From positions 57,282 through 121,281 of the forward strand of contig JABDFR010000001.1 in NCBI GenBank assembly GCA_013286465.1: a stretch of 64,000 bases of DNA, written 5' to 3'. The stretch is from Acidobacteriota bacterium. Lineage in GTDB: Bacteria; Acidobacteriota; Terriglobia; Acidiferrales; UBA7541. The translations under genes were made by a program, and so were the position numbers. Below the pieces are notes generated by a model. That model searched no databases. It saw only the letters and a program-made list of their open reading frames with translations, and had not been told where the DNA came from. This document shows, piece by piece, positions 35,224 to 44,010 of this stretch (the stretch's first letter is position 1; every line of letters begins with the position of its first letter).

Positions 35224-35694
35224 ATGACTACCCCTTCTCATCGGATTGAAGTTACGCTCGAGAGCATGATCGAAAGCGTCGATCTGGCTGAGGGGATTGT
35301 TATGCGGATTTGCGAGGCGGCCGGATTTACCGAGGAGGACTCGCATAAGATTGGGATGTCGGTGCGCGAGGCGGTGATTAATGCCTACCACTACGGTAAC
35401 CGCGAGGACCGGGCTAAGAAAATACTTTTTACTGTGGAGTTGAACGCTGAGAAAATGACGGTGCGGGTGTTGGACCAGGGGCCGGGATTTGAAGTGGAGG
35501 AAGTGCCCGACCCGCTGTCTGAGGAGAATTTGCTGCGGACTTCGGGGCGGGGGATTTTTCTGATGCGGGCGTTTATGGATGAGTTTGTGGTGAATAATCC
35601 GCCGACGGGTGGGGCGGAATTGGTGATGGCTAAGCGGCTGCCGGTGGGTGGGAATGGGAATTTGAGCGGCGGCGGGCGGGATAAGGAGTCGTAA
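35224..35694 (+). CDS. RsbW/SpoIIAB-like anti-sigma serine kinase
   Basis: The protein has 156 residues of HATPase_c type. The N box is IGMSVREAVINAYHYGN, G1 is VLDQGPGF and G2 is TSGRGIFLMRAF. Such proteins phosphorylate or bind an anti-anti-sigma factor and a sigma factor in partner-switching circuits. The gene ends 4 bases before a STAS-domain gene, its expected antagonist. No sigma factor gene adjoins, so the target is unknown. Confidence 0.87.
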   Translation: MTTPSHRIEVTLESMIESVDLAEGIVMRICEAAGFTEEDSHKIGMSVREAVINAYHYGNREDRAKKILFTVELNAEKMTVRVLDQGPGFEVEEVPDPLSEENLLRTSGRGIFLMRAFMDEFVVNNPPTGGAELVMAKRLPVGGNGNLSGGGRDKES

Positions 35695-35698
35695 TCCG

Positions 35699-36046
35699 GT
35701 GACTTTACATGGGACTTGCCGCGAAAGTGGCGGCGTGGCGATTGTGGATTTTAGCGGGAAGATTACCTTGGGCGAAGCTTCCGCGATGGTGCGGAATATG
35801 ATTAAAGAGCTTTCGGCTAATGGGCAGAAGAAGATTTTGCTCAACCTTGGCGACGTGGATTATATCGATAGTGCCGGGATTGGGGAGTTGGTTTCGGCGT
35901 TTACTACGGTGCGGAATGGTGGGGGGGAATTAAAGCTTTTGAATTTGACGAAGCGCGTGGTGGATCTTTTGCAGATTACGCGGCTTTATACCGTGTTTGA
36001 TGTGCAGACGGAGGAGTGGACGGCGATACATAGTTTTAAGCCGTAA
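35699..36046 (+). CDS. STAS-domain anti-anti-sigma factor
   Basis: The 115-residue protein starts at GTG 35699. The STAS fold includes GVAIVDFSGKITLGEA, KILLNLGDVDYIDSAGIGEL with the phosphorylatable serine in DSAGIG, and LKLLNLTKRVVDLL. It should be phosphorylated by the upstream RsbW-like kinase and release the sigma factor when dephosphorylated. It is co-transcribed with the kinase. Confidence 0.9.
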   Translation: MTLHGTCRESGGVAIVDFSGKITLGEASAMVRNMIKELSANGQKKILLNLGDVDYIDSAGIGELVSAFTTVRNGGGELKLLNLTKRVVDLLQITRLYTVFDVQTEEWTAIHSFKP

Positions 36047-36072
36047 GCGACCGCAACGAAATCCGCAAAGCC

Positions 36073-36097
36073 GGGCGAGGCAAGCCATCGCCCCTAC
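36073..36097 (-). repeat. GTAG-headed GC-rich hairpin
   Basis: On the minus strand GTAGGGGCGATGGCTTGCCT and CGCCC, the same layout as 42000-42024. It follows the STAS gene. Confidence 0.5.
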
Positions 36098-36276
36098 GAA
36101 GAAAAATCCGCGCAGCGGTCTTGCTGGACACTCAAACTTGTTTGTGAAAGAATCTGGCCGCTTTTTCGGCTTGTTGGCTTGTGGGTGGGCAGCCCGCGTT
36201 TGAGGTTGCGGGCAGGAGAGCTGCCGACTGGCTTGGCAGGCTGATTGGGCGATATCAGCGAAAGAGGAGCAAAGAA

Positions 36277-36483
36277 TTGGCACGAGAACAAGGAGTGGTG
36301 AAGTGGTTTAATGCGTCGAAGGGTTTCGGATTCATCCAGAGGCAGTCGGGCGAGGATGTGTTCGTGCACTTTTCGGCGATACAGATGGATGGATATAAGG
36401 CGTTGAATGAAGGTCAGCTTGTGGAGTTCGAGGTTCGCCAGGGACCGAAGGGCTTTCAAGCTGAAAACGTAAGTAAGGTCTAG
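36277..36483 (+). CDS. Cold-shock domain protein
   Basis: The 68-residue protein begins at TTG 36277, preceded by AGAGGAG. The OB fold carries RNP1 KGFGFI and RNP2 VFVHF, with the usual [11 protein letters not shown] start. It binds single-stranded RNA and DNA as an RNA chaperone. The frame is open upstream to 36181 but those residues are not part of the family. A strong intrinsic terminator follows, so it is a monocistronic message. Confidence 0.93.
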   Translation: MAREQGVVKWFNASKGFGFIQRQSGEDVFVHFSAIQMDGYKALNEGQLVEFEVRQGPKGFQAENVSKV

Positions 36484-36501
36484 CCTGTCCCCCGAATTCG
36501 G

Positions 36502-36537
36502 AAATGGCTCTGTTTGCTTTGGCGGACAGAGCCATTT
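36502..36537 (+). terminator. Intrinsic terminator after the cold-shock gene
   Basis: A 12-bp perfect stem (AAATGGCTCTGT / ACAGAGCCATTT) with a 12-base loop and a run of five T at its end lies 19 bases after the stop codon. Confidence 0.9.
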
Positions 36538-36621
36538 TTGTGCACGCGGCGGGATTGAGTGGATTGATTGTGATACGATGAAAAATTGAATTGTGCGCAT
36601 TGGCGCTGCTAGGAGTGCGAT

Positions 36622-37350
36622 TTGCCTGAGCATATTTCCCGGAAAGAACTGAAGACGGACGAATTTCGAGACACGTTGGCGCATGGCGCGGAGGCGGTGC
36701 TTTCGCATCAGCAGTTGGCGCTTTATGTGGTGGGGGGGATTGCGGTCATTTTGCTGGCGGTGTTTGGGTGGCGATTTTATGCCGAGCGGCAGACGGTGAA
36801 GGCTGCGGCGGCTTATGACGATGCGATGAAGATTTTTAAGGCGCGCATACGGACCGCGGGCGAGCCTGCTGGGGATCCTACGGACATTACTTATTCGGAA
36901 GATAAGAATAAGTATGATGACGCGGAGAAGAAATTTGAGGCGGTGGCTAAGACTTATCCGCGGACCCGGCCTGGGCAGATTTCGGCTTATTATGCGGCGC
37001 TGTGTTTGGAGCATTTGAATCGCGATGCTGAGGCTGCGAAGTGGCTGGATCAGGTGATTGGGAGCGGCGAGGCGGATTTTGCATCTTTGGCGCGGTTGGA
37101 ATTGGCGCAGCTTTATGACCGCGGCGGGAAGACTGCGGATGCGGAGAAAATTTATCAGGATTTAGTGGCGCATCCTTCGGTGTTTGTTTCTAAGCCGGTG
37201 GCTTTGATGGCTTTTGCGGATCATTACCGGCAGACGAAAAATTTTGCTGAGGCAGCTAAGCTTTATAACGAGATTAAGACGGAATTTCCGGATAGTAATT
37301 TGGCGCAGCAGGCTGGGCAGCAGTTGGAATTGATTGCGCCGAAGTCTTAA
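36622..37350 (+). CDS. Membrane-anchored TPR protein (YfgM-like)
   Basis: The protein has 242 residues from TTG 36622 with AGGAG before it. The cytoplasmic head ISRKELKTDEFRDTL is followed by a single membrane helix (LALYVVGGIAVILLAVFGWR). Helical repeats follow: YDDAEKKFEAVAKTYPRTRP, AAKWLDQVI and FAEAAKLYNEIKTEFPDS. The layout matches TPR_21/YfgM proteins, which assist the Sec translocon. A general scaffold role is equally possible. Confidence 0.82.
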   Translation: MPEHISRKELKTDEFRDTLAHGAEAVLSHQQLALYVVGGIAVILLAVFGWRFYAERQTVKAAAAYDDAMKIFKARIRTAGEPAGDPTDITYSEDKNKYDDAEKKFEAVAKTYPRTRPGQISAYYAALCLEHLNRDAEAAKWLDQVIGSGEADFASLARLELAQLYDRGGKTADAEKIYQDLVAHPSVFVSKPVALMAFADHYRQTKNFAEAAKLYNEIKTEFPDSNLAQQAGQQLELIAPKS

Positions 37351-37614
37351 GTAGCGCCGGCGTCCCTGCCGGCATCTTACGATCGCGATCTCGCCACCTG
37401 CGGTTCTCGCGGGCGGATTACAAAATTTAAATCGAGCTATGTAATTGTGTTTTTCGCGCCGTGCTTGTTTGCGGTCTTGGCTTGCTTTTGTGGTCGTAAG
37501 AGCCGGCAGGGACGCCGGCGGTACGCATGCTAACTTTCATCGCGGGCCGTCGGTGATCGGGGCTTTGGTTTACGGCTGTGCTCGTCGGATGCCGGCAGGG
37601 ACGCCGGCGCTACT
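37351..37614. repeat. Three REP family A copies
   Basis: The forward copy 37351-37382 faces two reverse copies (37494-37524 and 37583-37614). The inner stretches include CGCGGGCCGTCGGTGATCGG, the mirror of the conserved inner arm. They fill the gap between the TPR gene and dgt; no gene is seen here. Confidence 0.83.
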
Positions 37615-37632
37615 TTGCTATAGAATGCCCGC

Positions 37633-38775
37633 ATGGTTACGGCTTCGTTTGCCATGGATGTGCGGCATACGCGGGGGCGTAGGTTTCCTGAGGCTGCGCA
37701 TCCTTACCGGAATGAATATGCGCGGGATCGCGATCGCGTGGTGCATTCGCGGGCTTTTCGGCGGCTTGAGGCTAAGACGCAGGTTTTTACTACTCGGTTT
37801 TCCGACCATTTTCGTAACCGTTTGACACACACTTTGGAAGTGGCGCAGATTGCGCGCACTGTGGCGCATGCGCTTGGATTGAATGAAGATCTCGCCGAGG
37901 CTTTGGCTTTGGTGCACGACATTGGGCATCCGCCTTTTGGGCATGCGGGGGAGAAAAAACTAGACGAGCGGATGCGGGTACACGGGGAACGGTTTGATCA
38001 TAATTTGCATGCTTTGCGGATTGTGGAGAAATTCGAGCAGCGCTACTTGGATTTTCCTGGGCTCAATTTAACTTATGAAGTTCGCGAGGGGATTATCAAG
38101 CACTCGCGAGGTTATACGGCTGCGGAATTTCCTGAGCTTGCGGAGTATCTGCTCGAGCGGCGGCCCACGCTTGAGGCGCAATTGATTGATTATGTCGATG
38201 AGATTGCTTACAACACGGCGGATCTCGACGATGGATTTGAGGCGCATCTTGTGGACGTGGCGGAATTGCGGGAGCAGGTGCCTTTGGTCGGGACTCGCTA
38301 TGCGGAGATCGAGCGGGGTCATCCCGGTGGCCGGCCTAAATTGATTTTCAATGAGACACTAAAGCAGGTGCTCAACTATCTTGTTACCGATTTGATTGAG
38401 AATACGCGGCGGAAGGTGGCGGCTGCTGGGGCTGATTCGGTGGAGGATGTGCGACGGCATCCTATGAGGTTGGCTGGATTCTCTAAGGTTGCTGCGGAAC
38501 AGAATGCTGCGTTGAAGAAGTTTCTTTTTTCCCGACTTTATTCTTTGCAGGTGATTGATGAGGATCGGGAGCGGTCGGTTCTGGCGCTGGACGAACTATT
38601 TCAATTTTATTTGGAGCATCCGGAGGCTATGCCGGAATCTTATGGGGAGCAGGCTAAGGTTGAGCCGCTTTACCGGGTGGTTTGCGATTATATTGCTGGG
38701 ATGACGGATCAATATTTGTTGCGGATGCATGCGGAGCAGTTGCGACCGGAGGGTGCGGGGAAAGCGGCTACGTGA
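37633..38775 (+). CDS. dgt: Deoxyguanosinetriphosphate triphosphohydrolase-like HD protein
   Basis: The protein has 380 residues. HD-domain metal ligands are RLTHTLEVAQIARTV (His), ALVHDIGHPPFGHAGE (His-Asp) and YVDEIAYNTADLDDG (late Asp), and FDHNLHALRIVEKFE is typical of Dgt. Such enzymes split dGTP (or other dNTPs) to nucleoside and triphosphate, controlling the dNTP pool. The length matches the short Dgt subfamily. It starts 18 bases after a REP cluster. Confidence 0.92.
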   Translation: MVTASFAMDVRHTRGRRFPEAAHPYRNEYARDRDRVVHSRAFRRLEAKTQVFTTRFSDHFRNRLTHTLEVAQIARTVAHALGLNEDLAEALALVHDIGHPPFGHAGEKKLDERMRVHGERFDHNLHALRIVEKFEQRYLDFPGLNLTYEVREGIIKHSRGYTAAEFPELAEYLLERRPTLEAQLIDYVDEIAYNTADLDDGFEAHLVDVAELREQVPLVGTRYAEIERGHPGGRPKLIFNETLKQVLNYLVTDLIENTRRKVAAAGADSVEDVRRHPMRLAGFSKVAAEQNAALKKFLFSRLYSLQVIDEDRERSVLALDELFQFYLEHPEAMPESYGEQAKVEPLYRVVCDYIAGMTDQYLLRMHAEQLRPEGAGKAAT

Positions 38776-38896
38776 ATGAAGCAGGATAAGGATTTAATCT
38801 CCGAATGAGACGTTGAGTACCAGGACTATAACGACTCGACGAATTTTGTCCGTTACTTAATTGGTGTCACGTGCGATGCTGTCGGGCGCGCGTTTC

Positions 38897-38924
38897 TTGA
38901 CAGGTTTGTTGCTGGCTTTATAAT
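38897..38924 (+). promoter_or_regulatory. Consensus sigma-70 promoter of the yceD-rpmF-plsX-fab run
   Basis: TTGACA (38897-38902) and TATAAT (38919-38924) are separated by 16 bases, both exact consensus hexamers, about 33 bases before the yceD ATG. This suggests strong constitutive transcription. Confidence 0.8.
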
Positions 38925-38956
38925 TGAATTTCACGCAGTGTTTTGCGGATCACATT

Positions 38957-39490
38957 ATGTTTCTTGATGTTCACGAACTCGCGCTGCATAAGGCCCGCAT
39001 ACGGAAGACGTATGCTCCTGGGACTATTGATCTGCATTCTGCGGACTTTCGGCAGATCGAGCCTCTTGAGGTGCGGGCTACTGCGGAATTGCTGGATGGG
39101 CAGATTCGCATTACTGGGAATTTGCATACTAAGCTGGAGCTAATTTGCGCTCGCTGCCTGGATACCGTTACTGAGGAAATCAGCAAGGATTTTGATCTCT
39201 TCTACCGCTCGATGACTACTATTGCGGAAGAGGATGAGGCGCAGTTGAATCTGGACGAGATGGATATTGGATTTTTTGAAGGCGATGGGATGTTTCTTGC
39301 GGATATTTTGGCGGAGCAAGTGAATTTGGCTTTGCCGATGAAGGTGATTTGCCGGAGTGATTGCCGCGGGCTTTGTCCTCATTGTGGTGTGAACCTCAAT
39401 AACGAAGAGTGCCGGTGCGAGAAGCATCCTTCGGATGCGCGGATGGCGCCTTTGGCGCGGTTGAAGCAGGACTGGTCTAAAAAGCAATAG
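38957..39490 (+). CDS. yceD: DUF177/YceD family protein
   Basis: The protein has 177 residues from ATG 38957; an upstream TTG at 38924 lies within the -10 box and is excluded. The family features are ICARCLDTVTEEISKDFDLF in the middle and a CRSDCRGLCPHCGVNLNNEE cysteine cluster near the end. YceD is linked to 23S rRNA/50S precursor processing and is nearly always encoded before rpmF, as here. First gene of the lipid-synthesis run. Confidence 0.93.
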   Translation: MFLDVHELALHKARIRKTYAPGTIDLHSADFRQIEPLEVRATAELLDGQIRITGNLHTKLELICARCLDTVTEEISKDFDLFYRSMTTIAEEDEAQLNLDEMDIGFFEGDGMFLADILAEQVNLALPMKVICRSDCRGLCPHCGVNLNNEECRCEKHPSDARMAPLARLKQDWSKKQ

Positions 39491-39575
39491 ACAGTTAAAC
39501 TAGTGAGCTTGTTAGGGTAGTCGTGTGTTTGGGCGCGGGTGTTTGCATTTTGGGATGATGGGTCGAGTACGACGG

Positions 39576-39645
39576 ACCCCAGCGGCTAAAGCCGGTCCCG
39601 CAATGCGAAGCTTACGGCACGGCTGAAGCCGTGCGCTGACAAAAC
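39576..39645. repeat. Repeat family B variant between yceD and rpmF
   Basis: CAGCGGCTAAAGCCGGTCCC and CGGCACGGCTGAAGCCGTGC with GCTGACAAAACTT resemble the two modules at 32597 and 52470, but the second hairpin arm differs. It interrupts a normally tight gene pair. Confidence 0.6.
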
Positions 39646-39662
39646 TTAAGAGGAGTATTGAA

Positions 39663-39842
39663 ATGCCGAATCCAAAGCGACGCCATTCTAAAGCGCGGAA
39701 GAATAAGCGGCGGGCGCATGATTTTCTTGTTTCCCCTTCGTTGTCGGAATGTCCGAATTGCCATGAGCGGAAGTTGCCGCATCAGGCGTGTCTGAAGTGC
39801 GGGTACTACAAGGGCCGCGAAGTGATTGACACGACCACCTGA
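39663..39842 (+). CDS. rpmF: 50S ribosomal protein L32
   Basis: The 59-residue protein begins MPNPKRRHSKARKNKRRAHD and has the zinc knuckle pair ECPNC...ACLKCGYYKG. GAGGAG precedes the ATG by about 8 bases. It is a structural protein of the large subunit. The usual yceD-rpmF-plsX order is kept. Confidence 0.97.
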   Translation: MPNPKRRHSKARKNKRRAHDFLVSPSLSECPNCHERKLPHQACLKCGYYKGREVIDTTT

Positions 39843-39882
39843 AAGAGCCTAAGTTCTCCACGCCTTCCGAATCGGTGCCCAG

Positions 39883-40899
39883 ATGACCACCATTGCCCTT
39901 GATGCTATGGGGGGAGATAGCGCTCCGCGCGCGGAAGTTGAAGGTGCGATACTTGCGGCGCGGGAGCTGGACGTGCGGGTGTTGCTCGTCGGGATTGAGG
40001 CGACGGTGCGGCAGGAGCTTGCGCGGCAGAAGGCTCGCGGGTTGCCGATTGATGTGGTGAATGCGACCGAAGTTGTGACGATGAAGGATTCGCCCTCCCA
40101 GGCTTTTCGCAGGAAAAAAGATAGTTCGGTGCATGTGGCGGCGAAGCTTGTTCGTAGCGGGCAGGCGGACGGGATGGTTAGCGCGGGGAATACCGGCGCG
40201 GTGATGACGATCGCGCGATTTATTTTGGGGACGCTGCCTTCGGTGGATCGTCCGGCGCTCGCTGCGGCTATGCCCACGGCTAAGGGCACACCTGTCGTGC
40301 TTCTCGATGTGGGCGCTAATGTGGATTCTAAGCCGGAGCAGATTGAGCAGTTTGCGGTGATGGGGGAGATTTATTACCGCGCGATTTTTGGGACGAAGCG
40401 GCCGCGCGTGGGGCTCCTTTCTATTGGCGAAGAAGAAATGAAGGGCAACGAATTGACGCGCGAGGCTTCAAACCTTATTAAGCAGACTTCTTTGAATTTT
40501 ATTGGGAATGTTGAGGGGCGGGATGTTTATGCTGGCGTGGTGGACGTGATTGTTTGCGATGGGTTTATTGGGAATATTGCTTTGAAAATCAGTGAAGGCC
40601 TGGTGGAGCATGTTGGGGGAATGTTGAAGAAGGCGATTAAGAGCCGGTTGAGTTCGCAGCTTGGATATGTGCTGGCTAAGAGTGCTTTTGATGATTTTCG
40701 GAAGAAGACGGATTATGCGGAGTATGGTGGGGCGCCTTTACTTGGCGTGCGTGGGACTGCGGTGATTGGGCACGGACGCTCGAATGGGAATGCGATTAAG
40801 AATGCGATTCGGGTGGCGGCGGGGCTTTGCCGGTCGAAGGCGAATGAGACGATTGATCGGGAATTGTCGGCGGTGGCTGCGGCGGGGGCGAAGGGTTAG
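39883..40899 (+). CDS. plsX: Phosphate acyltransferase PlsX
   Basis: The protein has 338 residues. It starts [20 protein letters not shown], and has [25 protein letters not shown] and a late [14 protein letters not shown] block, all PlsX signatures. It converts acyl-ACP to acyl-phosphate for phospholipid synthesis at the membrane. It lies between rpmF and fabD. Confidence 0.96.
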   Translation: MTTIALDAMGGDSAPRAEVEGAILAARELDVRVLLVGIEATVRQELARQKARGLPIDVVNATEVVTMKDSPSQAFRRKKDSSVHVAAKLVRSGQADGMVSAGNTGAVMTIARFILGTLPSVDRPALAAAMPTAKGTPVVLLDVGANVDSKPEQIEQFAVMGEIYYRAIFGTKRPRVGLLSIGEEEMKGNELTREASNLIKQTSLNFIGNVEGRDVYAGVVDVIVCDGFIGNIALKISEGLVEHVGGMLKKAIKSRLSSQLGYVLAKSAFDDFRKKTDYAEYGGAPLLGVRGTAVIGHGRSNGNAIKNAIRVAAGLCRSKANETIDRELSAVAAAGAKG

Positions 40900-40974
40900 G
40901 ACAGACACGGGCGGCGCCGCTCGTCCCGGCGTGCTCTCCACGTAAATTCCAAACTTAAAACGGAAAAATAGTTT

Positions 40975-41934
40975 ATGGCTAATTTGGCATTTTTGTTTCC
41001 TGGGCAGGCTTCGCAGTATTGCGGGATGGGACGCGATTTGGCGGAGAAGTTTGCGGAGGCTCGGGCTGTTTTTGACGAGGCGGATGCGGCGCTGGGGACT
41101 TCTATTTCGAAAATTTGTTTTGAGGGTAGCGAAGACGATCTGAAATTGACGGAGAATACGCAGCCGGCGATTTTGACTGTTTCGGTGGCGGCTTTTCGGG
41201 TGTTGGAGGCTAAGGGTATTGTGCCGGATTGCGTGGCTGGGCATTCTCTTGGCGAATATTCGGCGCTGGTGGCTGCTGGCGGGATTGAGTTTGCGGATGC
41301 GGTGAGATTGGTGCGGAAGCGTGGGCGTTATATGCAGGAAGCTGTGCCTGCTGGTGAGGGGGCTATGGCTGCGATTTTGGGGATGGCGCCGCTGGAGGTG
41401 GCTGAGATTACTAAGAAGGCGGCGCAGGGGGACGTGGTTTCTGCGGCGAATATGAATTCGCCGGAGCAGACGGTGATTTCTGGGAGTGCGGCGGCGGTGC
41501 GTCGGGCGGTGGAGATTGCTTCGCAGGAAGGCGCGAAGCGGGCGGTGATTTTGCCGGTGTCGGCGCCGTTTCATTGCGCTTTGATGGCGCCGGCGCAGGC
41601 TCGGCTTGAGGCGGATTTGCGGGCGACCAAATTTCATACGCTGCGGTTTCCGCTTTATACGAACGTGGATGCTGATGCTACTACTGATGGTGATGAGGCG
41701 CGGGAGGCTTTGATCCGGCAGGTTTGTTTGCCGGTGCGATGGTTGGATTCGGTGCACGAGATGATTGATTCTGGCGTGCATATGTTTGTGGAAGTTGGGC
41801 CGGGGAAAGTTTTGGGTGGGTTGATGCGGCAAATTGACCGTGCGGTGCGCGTGGTGGGAGTGGAGGATGCGGCTAGTTTGCAGGCGGCGTTGGATAAGAT
41901 TCAGCAGTCGCGGGCGGAGACGGCGGAGGCTTGA
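40975..41934 (+). CDS. fabD: Malonyl-CoA:ACP transacylase
   Basis: The protein has 319 residues. The family start is FLFPGQASQYCGMGRDLAEK. The catalytic Ser is in VAGHSLGEYSAL and the His in VSAPFHCALM. The C-terminal VEVGPGKVLGGLMRQI is also typical. It loads malonyl groups on ACP. It follows plsX after 75 bases containing a GC-rich dyad. Confidence 0.96.
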   Translation: MANLAFLFPGQASQYCGMGRDLAEKFAEARAVFDEADAALGTSISKICFEGSEDDLKLTENTQPAILTVSVAAFRVLEAKGIVPDCVAGHSLGEYSALVAAGGIEFADAVRLVRKRGRYMQEAVPAGEGAMAAILGMAPLEVAEITKKAAQGDVVSAANMNSPEQTVISGSAAAVRRAVEIASQEGAKRAVILPVSAPFHCALMAPAQARLEADLRATKFHTLRFPLYTNVDADATTDGDEAREALIRQVCLPVRWLDSVHEMIDSGVHMFVEVGPGKVLGGLMRQIDRAVRVVGVEDAASLQAALDKIQQSRAETAEA

Positions 41935-41999
41935 GGATCGGGACGGTTCGGCGCGATTTGCGCGGGGTTGGCAACGGCGTCGGCACGTTGTACATCGGC

Positions 42000-42024
42000 G
42001 GGCGCAGCAAGCCGGCGCCCCTAC
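42000..42024 (-). repeat. GTAG-headed GC-rich hairpin between fabD and fabG
   Basis: The minus strand reads GTAGGGGCGCCGGCTTGCTG and CGCCC; the same layout occurs at 36073-36097. It lies 31 bases before fabG. Confidence 0.5.
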
Positions 42025-42054
42025 GAAGAAAATTCAAAGGCGAAAAATTTCGAC

Positions 42055-42801
42055 ATGTTTTCTTTGAAAGATAAAGTCGCGATTGTTACGGGTGCGTCGC
42101 AGGGAATTGGGAGGGCGACCTCGCTGGCGCTCGCTGCGGCTGGGGCGAAAGTTGCTGTGGCGGCGCGGAATGCGGAGAAGCTGGCTTTGCTTGTTGGCGA
42201 GATCGCGGCTGCGGGCGGCGAGTCGTTTGCTGTGGCTATGGATGTTGCGGATGCTGCTTCGGTTAAGGCTGGATTTCAATCCGTGCTCGCGAAATTTGGG
42301 CGGCTCGATATTTTGGTGAACAATGCGGGGATTACTCGGGATGGGTTGGCTTTGCGGATGAAGATGGAGGATTGGGATGCGGTTTTGCGGACTAATTTGA
42401 CTGGGGCGCATCTTTGTTCGCAGCAGGCTATGGGGACGATGCTGAAGCAGAGGGCTGGGCGGATTATTAATGTTACTTCGGTGGTGGCGGAGACTGGGAA
42501 TGCTGGGCAGGCGAATTATGTGGCGGCTAAGGCTGGGTTGATCGGGTTGACGCGGGCGCTGGCTATTGAGATTGCCTCGCGGGGGATTACGGTGAACGCT
42601 GTGGCGCCGGGATTTATTGCTACTGGGATGACTGAGGGATTGCCGCAGAATGTTAAGGATGGGATGTTGTCGCGGATTCCTTTGGGACGGATGGGGACGG
42701 ATTTGGATTGTGCGGCGGCCATTGTTTTTTTGGCTAGCGATGAGGCTGGGTATATTACTGGGCACGTGTTGGATGTGAATGGCGGGATGTATATGGGGTG
42801 A
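42055..42801 (+). CDS. fabG: 3-oxoacyl-ACP reductase
   Basis: The protein has 248 residues from ATG 42055 (upstream in-frame codons cover a repeat element). The short-chain dehydrogenase motifs are VTGASQGIGRAT (NADPH site), ILVNNAGITRDGL, the catalytic Ser in INVTSVVAETG and Y-x3-K in NYVAAKAG. It reduces beta-ketoacyl-ACP in fatty-acid elongation. map follows after 3 bases. Confidence 0.95.
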   Translation: MFSLKDKVAIVTGASQGIGRATSLALAAAGAKVAVAARNAEKLALLVGEIAAAGGESFAVAMDVADAASVKAGFQSVLAKFGRLDILVNNAGITRDGLALRMKMEDWDAVLRTNLTGAHLCSQQAMGTMLKQRAGRIINVTSVVAETGNAGQANYVAAKAGLIGLTRALAIEIASRGITVNAVAPGFIATGMTEGLPQNVKDGMLSRIPLGRMGTDLDCAAAIVFLASDEAGYITGHVLDVNGGMYMG

Positions 42802-42804
42802 GGG

Positions 42805-43548
42805 ATGTCGATTACTTCTGAAGAGGAATTGCGCGGGTTGCGGGCGGTTGGGCGGATTGTTGGGCGGGCTTTGCGGGAATTGGCGAAGCTTGTGCGGCCG
42901 GGCATTACCACTGGCGAGATTGATGTTGCGGCGGCTGGGATTTTGTTGCGGGAGGGTGCGCGTTCGGCGCCGGCGCTGGTTTATGGATTTCCGGGGGCGA
43001 TTTGTATTAGTTTGAACGATGAGATTGTGCATGGGGTGCCTGGGGCGCGGGTGATTCGCGAGGGCGATCTTGTGAAGCTTGATCTTACGATCGAACGAGA
43101 TGGATTCATGGCGGATGCGGCGATTACGGTTTGCGTGCCGCCGGTTTCGGATGATGCGCGGCGGTTGGTGCGTTGTACGGAGCGGGCTTTTCGGAAGGCG
43201 CTTGGCGTGGCGCGGGCTGGGCGGCGGGTGAATGAGATTGGGCGGGCTGTTGAAGATGAAGTGCGGCGGAGCGGATTTTCTGTTGTGAAGGAACTTTGCG
43301 GGCATGGGATTGGGCGGACTATTCATGAGCCGCCTACTGTGCCTAATTTTTTTGATGCGGAGATGGATCAGCGGTTGACTGAGGGATTGGTGATCACCAT
43401 CGAACCTTTGATTGCTGTGGGGTCGGGGCAGGAATTTACGGCGCGGGATGGTTGGACTGTGAAGACTCGGGACCGTTCACTTGCGGCTCATTTTGAACAT
43501 ACGATGGTGATTACACGGGATGCGCCTATATTGTTGACGGCGGCTTAG
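42805..43548 (+). CDS. map: Methionine aminopeptidase type I
   Basis: The protein has 247 residues. Substrate and metal motifs are ICISLNDEIVHGVPGARVIR, KLDLTIERDGFMADAAIT (Asp ligands), ELCGHGIGRTIHEPPTVPNF (His) and VITIEPL (Glu). It removes initiator methionine. It is the short form without an N-terminal zinc extension. It is coupled to fabG by a 3-base gap. Confidence 0.95.
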   Translation: MSITSEEELRGLRAVGRIVGRALRELAKLVRPGITTGEIDVAAAGILLREGARSAPALVYGFPGAICISLNDEIVHGVPGARVIREGDLVKLDLTIERDGFMADAAITVCVPPVSDDARRLVRCTERAFRKALGVARAGRRVNEIGRAVEDEVRRSGFSVVKELCGHGIGRTIHEPPTVPNFFDAEMDQRLTEGLVITIEPLIAVGSGQEFTARDGWTVKTRDRSLAAHFEHTMVITRDAPILLTAA

Positions 43549-43571
43549 ATGGCCTTGTCGGGCCGAAAAAC

Positions 43572-43598
43572 GGGAGGGTCTGAAGAACCCTCCCCTAC
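43572..43598 (-). repeat. GTAG-headed hairpin, family D
   Basis: On the minus strand: GTAG, then GGGAGGGT-TCTTCAG-ACCCTCCC, an exact 8-bp stem. It follows map and could attenuate transcription into acpP, which has its own promoter. Confidence 0.6.
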
Positions 43599-43644
43599 TG
43601 GGAAGGCCGACGATTTACACCTTGCGATGATGTGCTTGGAATGG

Positions 43645-43673
43645 TTGACCCTTTATCTTGCGGCGCTTAGAAT
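43645..43673 (+). promoter_or_regulatory. Sigma-70 promoter for acpP
   Basis: TTGACC (43645-43650) and TAGAAT (43668-43673) are separated by 17 bases, 62 bases before the acpP ATG. A separate promoter for the abundant acyl carrier protein is expected. Confidence 0.65.
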
Positions 43674-43734
43674 GGGTGGGCTTCGACGGATTCAGTGGTG
43701 GCGGATGCTGTTGCCGAGAGCGGAGGAATAGAGA

Positions 43735-43980
43735 ATGGCTAGCGTTGATGAACGCGTGAAGCAGATTATTGTGGAGCAGCTCGGCGTGGACGAGGGTGAA
43801 GTTACGCCTACGGCATCGTTTGTGGATGATTTGGGAGCGGATTCCCTGGATACCGTGGAGCTGGTGATGGCCTTTGAAGAGGCTTTCGGCATCGAGATTC
43901 CGGATGAGGACGCCGAAAAAATCACAACCGTGAAAGACGCGGTTTCGTACATCGAGAAACACGCCTCGGCGAAAAAGTAG
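43735..43980 (+). CDS. acpP: Acyl carrier protein
   Basis: The protein has 81 residues and is acidic, with the phosphopantetheine attachment serine Ser37 in [20 protein letters not shown] and helix [15 protein letters not shown]. It carries growing acyl chains for the neighbouring Fab enzymes. GGAGG lies 8-12 bases before the ATG. fabF follows after 30 bases. Confidence 0.97.
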   Translation: MASVDERVKQIIVEQLGVDEGEVTPTASFVDDLGADSLDTVELVMAFEEAFGIEIPDEDAEKITTVKDAVSYIEKHASAKK

Positions 43981-44010
43981 CTACCCCACTCGAGCAGGAG
44001 AAATGTCGCG

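Noticed and set aside
36181..36276. Upstream extension of the cold-shock protein
   Set aside because: The 68-residue version from TTG 36277 has a strong ribosome-binding site and matches the family length; the extra residues do not.
43549..43731. 60-codon open frame between map and acpP
   Set aside because: It covers a GTAG hairpin and the acpP promoter and has no family-like sequence.
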